64,000 nucleotides of DNA from Muricoccus nepalensis (lineage in GTDB: Bacteria > Pseudomonadota > Alphaproteobacteria > Acetobacterales > Acetobacteraceae), in assembly GCF_006438825.1 (NCBI RefSeq), contig NZ_RCZP01000001.1, positions 311,056 through 375,055 of the forward strand, given 5' to 3'. The translations under genes were made by a program, and so were the position numbers. Under the pieces are notes generated by a model. The model was given only the letters and a program-made list of their open reading frames with translations, was not told the origin of the DNA and ran no database searches. Below, piece by piece: positions 61,335 to 64,000 of the stretch (within the stretch, counting starts at the first letter, position 1; the number at the start of each line of letters is the position of its first letter).

Positions 61335-62894
61335 TCAGCCCCGGTCGAAGCCCCGCCCCGCCGCCCGCAGCGCCGCCGGCAGCCCCGCGACCACGTCCTC
61401 CGCCACCACCCCGGGGCCCGCCGGCACCGCCGCGCCCTGCAGCCAGACGGCGGCGCAGGCGGCCTCGAAGGGGGCCATGCCCTGCGCCAGCAGCCCGCCC
61501 AGCGTGCCCGCCAGCACGTCCCCCGTCCCCGCCGTGGCCAGGCTCGGCGGCGCGTTGTGGTTGATGGCGGCGCGCCCGTCCGGCGCCGCGATCACCGTGT
61601 CCGGCCCCTTCAGCACCACCACCACCCCCGTCCGCCAGGCGGCGTCCCGCGCGGCGGCGAGGCGGTCCGGCCCGGGCTCCCCGAAGATGCGCGTGAACTC
61701 GCCGGCGTGCGGGGTGAGCACCGCGGCCCCCCGCAGCGCGTCCGGCCGCCCCGCGCAGGCGCCGAGCGTGCCGGCATCGGCCACGATCGTCCGCCCGGCC
61801 CAGATCGCGGCGTCCAGCAGCTTGCGCGTGTCCCGGTCGGGCGCGAGGCCGGGGCCGATCACCCAGGTGCCGCGCCGCGCGTCCTCCAGCAGCGGGCGCA
61901 CGGGCGGGCCGGCGACGATGATGCCGGGCTCCCCCGTCAGGAAGGCCGTGGCCGCCTCGGGCGTCTCGGCGGCCAGCGTCACCAGCCCCGCCCCCGCCCG
62001 GCGCGCGGCCGAGGCCGCCAGCCGCGCCGCGCCGGGCATGGCCCCCCCGGCCACCACGACGTGGCCGCGGTGGTACTTGTGCCCCCCCACCTCCGGCGCC
62101 GGCAGGCGCCAGAGGCCGGGCGCGTTGCGGAAGCTCCGGGGCTCGTCCCCCGCGAGCGCCTCGGCCAGCGCCGCCTCCGGCAGGCCGATATCTGCCAGGA
62201 CCAGCTCCCCGCAGAGCGTCCGCCCCGGCAGCAGCAGGTGGCCGGGCTTCAGCCGCGCGAAGGTGACGGTGACCGCCGCCCCCACCACCTCCCCCAGCGG
62301 CTGCCCCGTCGCGCCGTCGAGGCCGCTCGGCACGTCGACCGCCAGCACCGGGCCGCCCGCCGCGCGCAGCACCGCCAGGGCCCCCCCGGGCAGCGGCCGG
62401 GACGGCGCGGCGCCGAGGAGCGCGTCGATCACGAGCCCGGCCCGCGCCGCCTCCGCCGGCTCGAAGGGCACGACCGGTCCCCGCCAGCGCGCCGCGGCCG
62501 CTTCCGCCGGCCCGCCCGGCCGGGGCGGCGCCAGGGCCGCCACGGCCACCCCCCAGCCCGCCTCCTCCAGCCGGCGGGCCGCGACGTAGCCGTCCCCCCC
62601 GTTGTTCCCCGGCCCGGCGAGCACGAGCACGCGCGCCCCGCGGAACCGCGCCGCCGCCTCCCGCGCGACGGCCAGCCCCGCCGCCTCCATCAGGCGCTCG
62701 ACCGATACTGACGACGCCGCGTCCGCCCGCGCCATCGCGGCCGGCGAGAAGAGGTCCAGCGGCCAGGCGCTCGGGACGGACCGGCCGGGGGCGGGAAGGC
62801 CCGGCGCCGCCCCGCCGTCCGTGCCGCCGGGCTCCCGGCCGCGCTCCCTCACCGATCTGGCGCGGCGGAAGCCACCAGGGGGACGTTTTGTCAT
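61335..62894 (-). CDS. nnr: Bifunctional NAD(P)H-hydrate epimerase / ADP-dependent dehydratase
   Basis: This fused enzyme repairs hydrated NAD(P)H: the N-terminal YjeF_N half epimerises NAD(P)HX and the C-terminal ribokinase-like half dehydrates it with ADP. The epimerase signature VLAGPGNNGGDGYVAARRL and DVPSGLDGATG are present, followed by the dehydratase blocks GGHKYHRGHVVVAGGAMPGA, VLKGPDTVIAAPDGR and LATAGTGDVLAGTLGG. ATG 62894 gives 519 residues with an odd Arg/Gly/Pro-rich first 45; the family usually begins near LDLFSPAAMARAD, so an internal GTG (in ARSVRERG) or another start may be used. Confidence 0.9.
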   Translation of the reverse strand: MTKRPPGGFRRARSVRERGREPGGTDGGAAPGLPAPGRSVPSAWPLDLFSPAAMARADAASSVSVERLMEAAGLAVAREAAARFRGARVLVLAGPGNNGGDGYVAARRLEEAGWGVAVAALAPPRPGGPAEAAAARWRGPVVPFEPAEAARAGLVIDALLGAAPSRPLPGGALAVLRAAGGPVLAVDVPSGLDGATGQPLGEVVGAAVTVTFARLKPGHLLLPGRTLCGELVLADIGLPEAALAEALAGDEPRSFRNAPGLWRLPAPEVGGHKYHRGHVVVAGGAMPGAARLAASAARRAGAGLVTLAAETPEAATAFLTGEPGIIVAGPPVRPLLEDARRGTWVIGPGLAPDRDTRKLLDAAIWAGRTIVADAGTLGACAGRPDALRGAAVLTPHAGEFTRIFGEPGPDRLAAARDAAWRTGVVVVLKGPDTVIAAPDGRAAINHNAPPSLATAGTGDVLAGTLGGLLAQGMAPFEAACAAVWLQGAAVPAGPGVVAEDVVAGLPAALRAAGRGFDRG

Positions 62895-63038
62895 GCGATC
62901 AGGACGCTCACTCGCCGAAGTTGCCGAAGCTTACGCCCTGCCTCCGGAAAGGCGAGATGCCCCCTCCCCGGGAAGCCGGCTCGCCCGCTCGCGGCCGATA
63001 CGCGCTAGGCTCGCCCCGAATCGGGTGGGGGTGCGGGC

Positions 63039-63662
63039 ATGGCCTTCGTGGTGGCGGTGGCGCAGCGGAAGGGCGGGGCCGGCAAGTCGACCGTCGCGGC
63101 GAACCTCGCGGTAGCCCTGGCCGAGGCCGGCTTCAGCGCGGCCCTCCTCGACACGGACCCGCAGGGAACCCTCACCCGCTGGCACGCGCTACGGGGCCAG
63201 GCCGCCCGCGACCTCCATTTCGACAACCCCGCGGGCTGGCGCGTGCCCCAGGCCGTCACCCGGCTCCGGAAGGCCGTGGACTTCGTCGTCCTCGACACCC
63301 CGCCCCACGCGGACACGGACAGCCGGCTGGCCATGCGCTCGGCCGACCTCGTCCTCATCCCCCTCCAGCCCTCGGTCGCGGACCTCTGGGCCATGGAGGG
63401 CACGCTCGAGGTGGCGGCGGCCGAGAAGCGCTCCGTCGCCCTCATGCTCAACCGGGTGCCCGCGCAGGGCCGGGCGGCGCAGGAGGTGGCGGCGACGCTC
63501 GATCAGCGGAAGCTCCCCCTCCTCCCCTCCCCCTTCGGCAACCGCACTGCCTTCGCCGCCGCCTTCGCGGAGGGGCTCGGCGTCACCGAGCACGCCCCCC
63601 GCAGCCAGGCCGCCACCGAGGCCCGCGCCCTGGCCGAGGCCGTCCGTCGCGAGAGCGCCTAG
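63039..63662 (+). CDS. Orphan ParA-family ATPase
   Basis: The 207-residue P-loop protein begins VVAVAQRKGGAGKSTVAANLAVALAE, the deviant Walker A of ParA/MinD ATPases, with LLDTDPQGTLTRW (Walker A') and VVLDTPPHAD (Walker B). No ParB or parS-like sequence is next to it, so this is not the main chromosome partition pair. Proteins of this short type position plasmids, chemoreceptors or other cargo; which applies here cannot be told. ATG 63039 is the start, divergent from nnr across 144 bases in which I see no distinct feature. Confidence 0.8.
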   Translation: MAFVVAVAQRKGGAGKSTVAANLAVALAEAGFSAALLDTDPQGTLTRWHALRGQAARDLHFDNPAGWRVPQAVTRLRKAVDFVVLDTPPHADTDSRLAMRSADLVLIPLQPSVADLWAMEGTLEVAAAEKRSVALMLNRVPAQGRAAQEVAATLDQRKLPLLPSPFGNRTAFAAAFAEGLGVTEHAPRSQAATEARALAEAVRRESA

Positions 63663-63682
63663 CGGCCCCGGCGCGAAGCAGC

Positions 63683-64000
63683 CTAGCCCGCCCGCACGAC
63701 CTCCGTCCGCCAGAGCGCGAGCCCCGCGCCGACGAGGACGAGGAACCCCGCCAGGTCCCACTCGTCCGGCACCTCCCCCCAGAGCAACACGCCGAGCGCC
63801 GTGGTCCAGAGGATCGCCGAGTACTCGAAGGGCGCGACCAGCGTCGTGTCCTCCGCCCGGTAGGCCGCGGTCATGAGCATCTGCGCCACGACCGAGACGA
63901 ACCCCACCACCAGCAGCAGCCCCCATTGCAGCGGCGTCGGCCAGGTCCAGCCCGGGATCGCCGCGAGGCCCGTGGCGAGGGCGGCGCCGATGGCGAACCA
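63683..64000 (-). CDS. EamA-type (DMT superfamily) transporter, C-terminal part
   Basis: The gene runs out of the window at 64000; its TAG is at 63685-63683. The visible 105 residues are four hydrophobic segments of the last EamA domain, including GLLLVVGFVSVVAQ, MLMTAAYRAEDTTLVAPFEYSAILW (the Pro-Phe-Glu-Tyr pattern of this group), LGVLLWGE and LAGFLVLVGAGLALW. Such proteins export or import small metabolites across the inner membrane; the substrate is not evident. It converges on the ParA-like gene with 20 bases between stops. Confidence 0.82.
   Translation of the reverse strand, partial: WFAIGAALATGLAAIPGWTWPTPLQWGLLLVVGFVSVVAQMLMTAAYRAEDTTLVAPFEYSAILWTTALGVLLWGEVPDEWDLAGFLVLVGAGLALWRTEVVRAG

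Overview
The window is about 64 kb of very GC-rich (roughly 70%) bacterial chromosome that looks alphaproteobacterial, most likely Acetobacteraceae (a Roseomonas-like organism). The reasons are: the nuo-birA-coaX-rnj-DUF1467-proS-lolC-lolD-dnaE and rpsB-tsf-pyrH-frr-uppS-cdsA-dxr-rseP-bamA-ompH-lpxD-fabZ-lpxA-lpxI gene orders, the alphaproteobacterial direct-repeat SOS box (GAAC-N7-GAAC) in front of lexA, ribonuclease J, type III pantothenate kinase, LpxI in place of LpxH, and a Bug/TctC-type solute-binding protein. Nearly everything is core housekeeping; I see no prophage, insertion sequence, CRISPR array or defence island.

Layout. 1-4.0 kb (+ strand): the end of trpD, then trpC, moaC and moeA (tightly overlapping) and lexA. 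4.1-6.3 kb (-): comEC, apparently broken by a single-base frameshift. 6.3-8.2 kb (+): gltX and a small secreted protein. 8.2-15.0 kb (-): an envelope block with ycjF, ycjX, gloA, lpxI, lpxA, fabZ, lpxD and ompH. 15.1-25.2 kb (-, read from high to low coordinates): rpsB, tsf, pyrH, frr, uppS, cdsA, dxr, rseP and bamA, which run into the lipid A genes, so translation, phospholipid, isoprenoid, outer-membrane assembly and lipid A functions are joined. 25.4-27.2 kb: a TerB-like protein and a divergent Bug-type periplasmic binding protein. 27.2-34.0 kb (-): dnaE, lolD, lolC/E and proS. 34.0-34.3 kb: a gene-free interval holding a strong small-RNA candidate that resembles the alpha-r8/MmgR family. 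34.3-52.3 kb (-): DUF1467, rnj, coaX and birA downstream of the complete fourteen-gene nuoA-N operon for respiratory complex I. 52.5-57.4 kb (-): tRNA-Asp, a Sel1-repeat lipoprotein, a CsgG-like lipoprotein, tRNA-Val and lon. 57.4-61.2 kb (-): clpX, clpP, tig and tRNA-Leu, the protein quality-control cluster. 61.3-64.0 kb: NAD(P)HX repair enzyme (-), orphan ParA-like ATPase (+) and the end of an EamA-type transporter (-).

The points most worth a second look are: the sRNA between DUF1467 and proS, whose predicted promoter is spanned by an inverted repeat; the comEC frameshift; the CsgG-like/Sel1 lipoprotein pair sitting between two tRNA genes where related genomes usually carry hupB; the absence of lpxB after lpxI; the long perfect inverted repeat in the lon leader; and a tandem 15-bp duplication that supplies the stop codons of two convergent genes. 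All functional calls were made by reading motifs and gene order; no database search was run.
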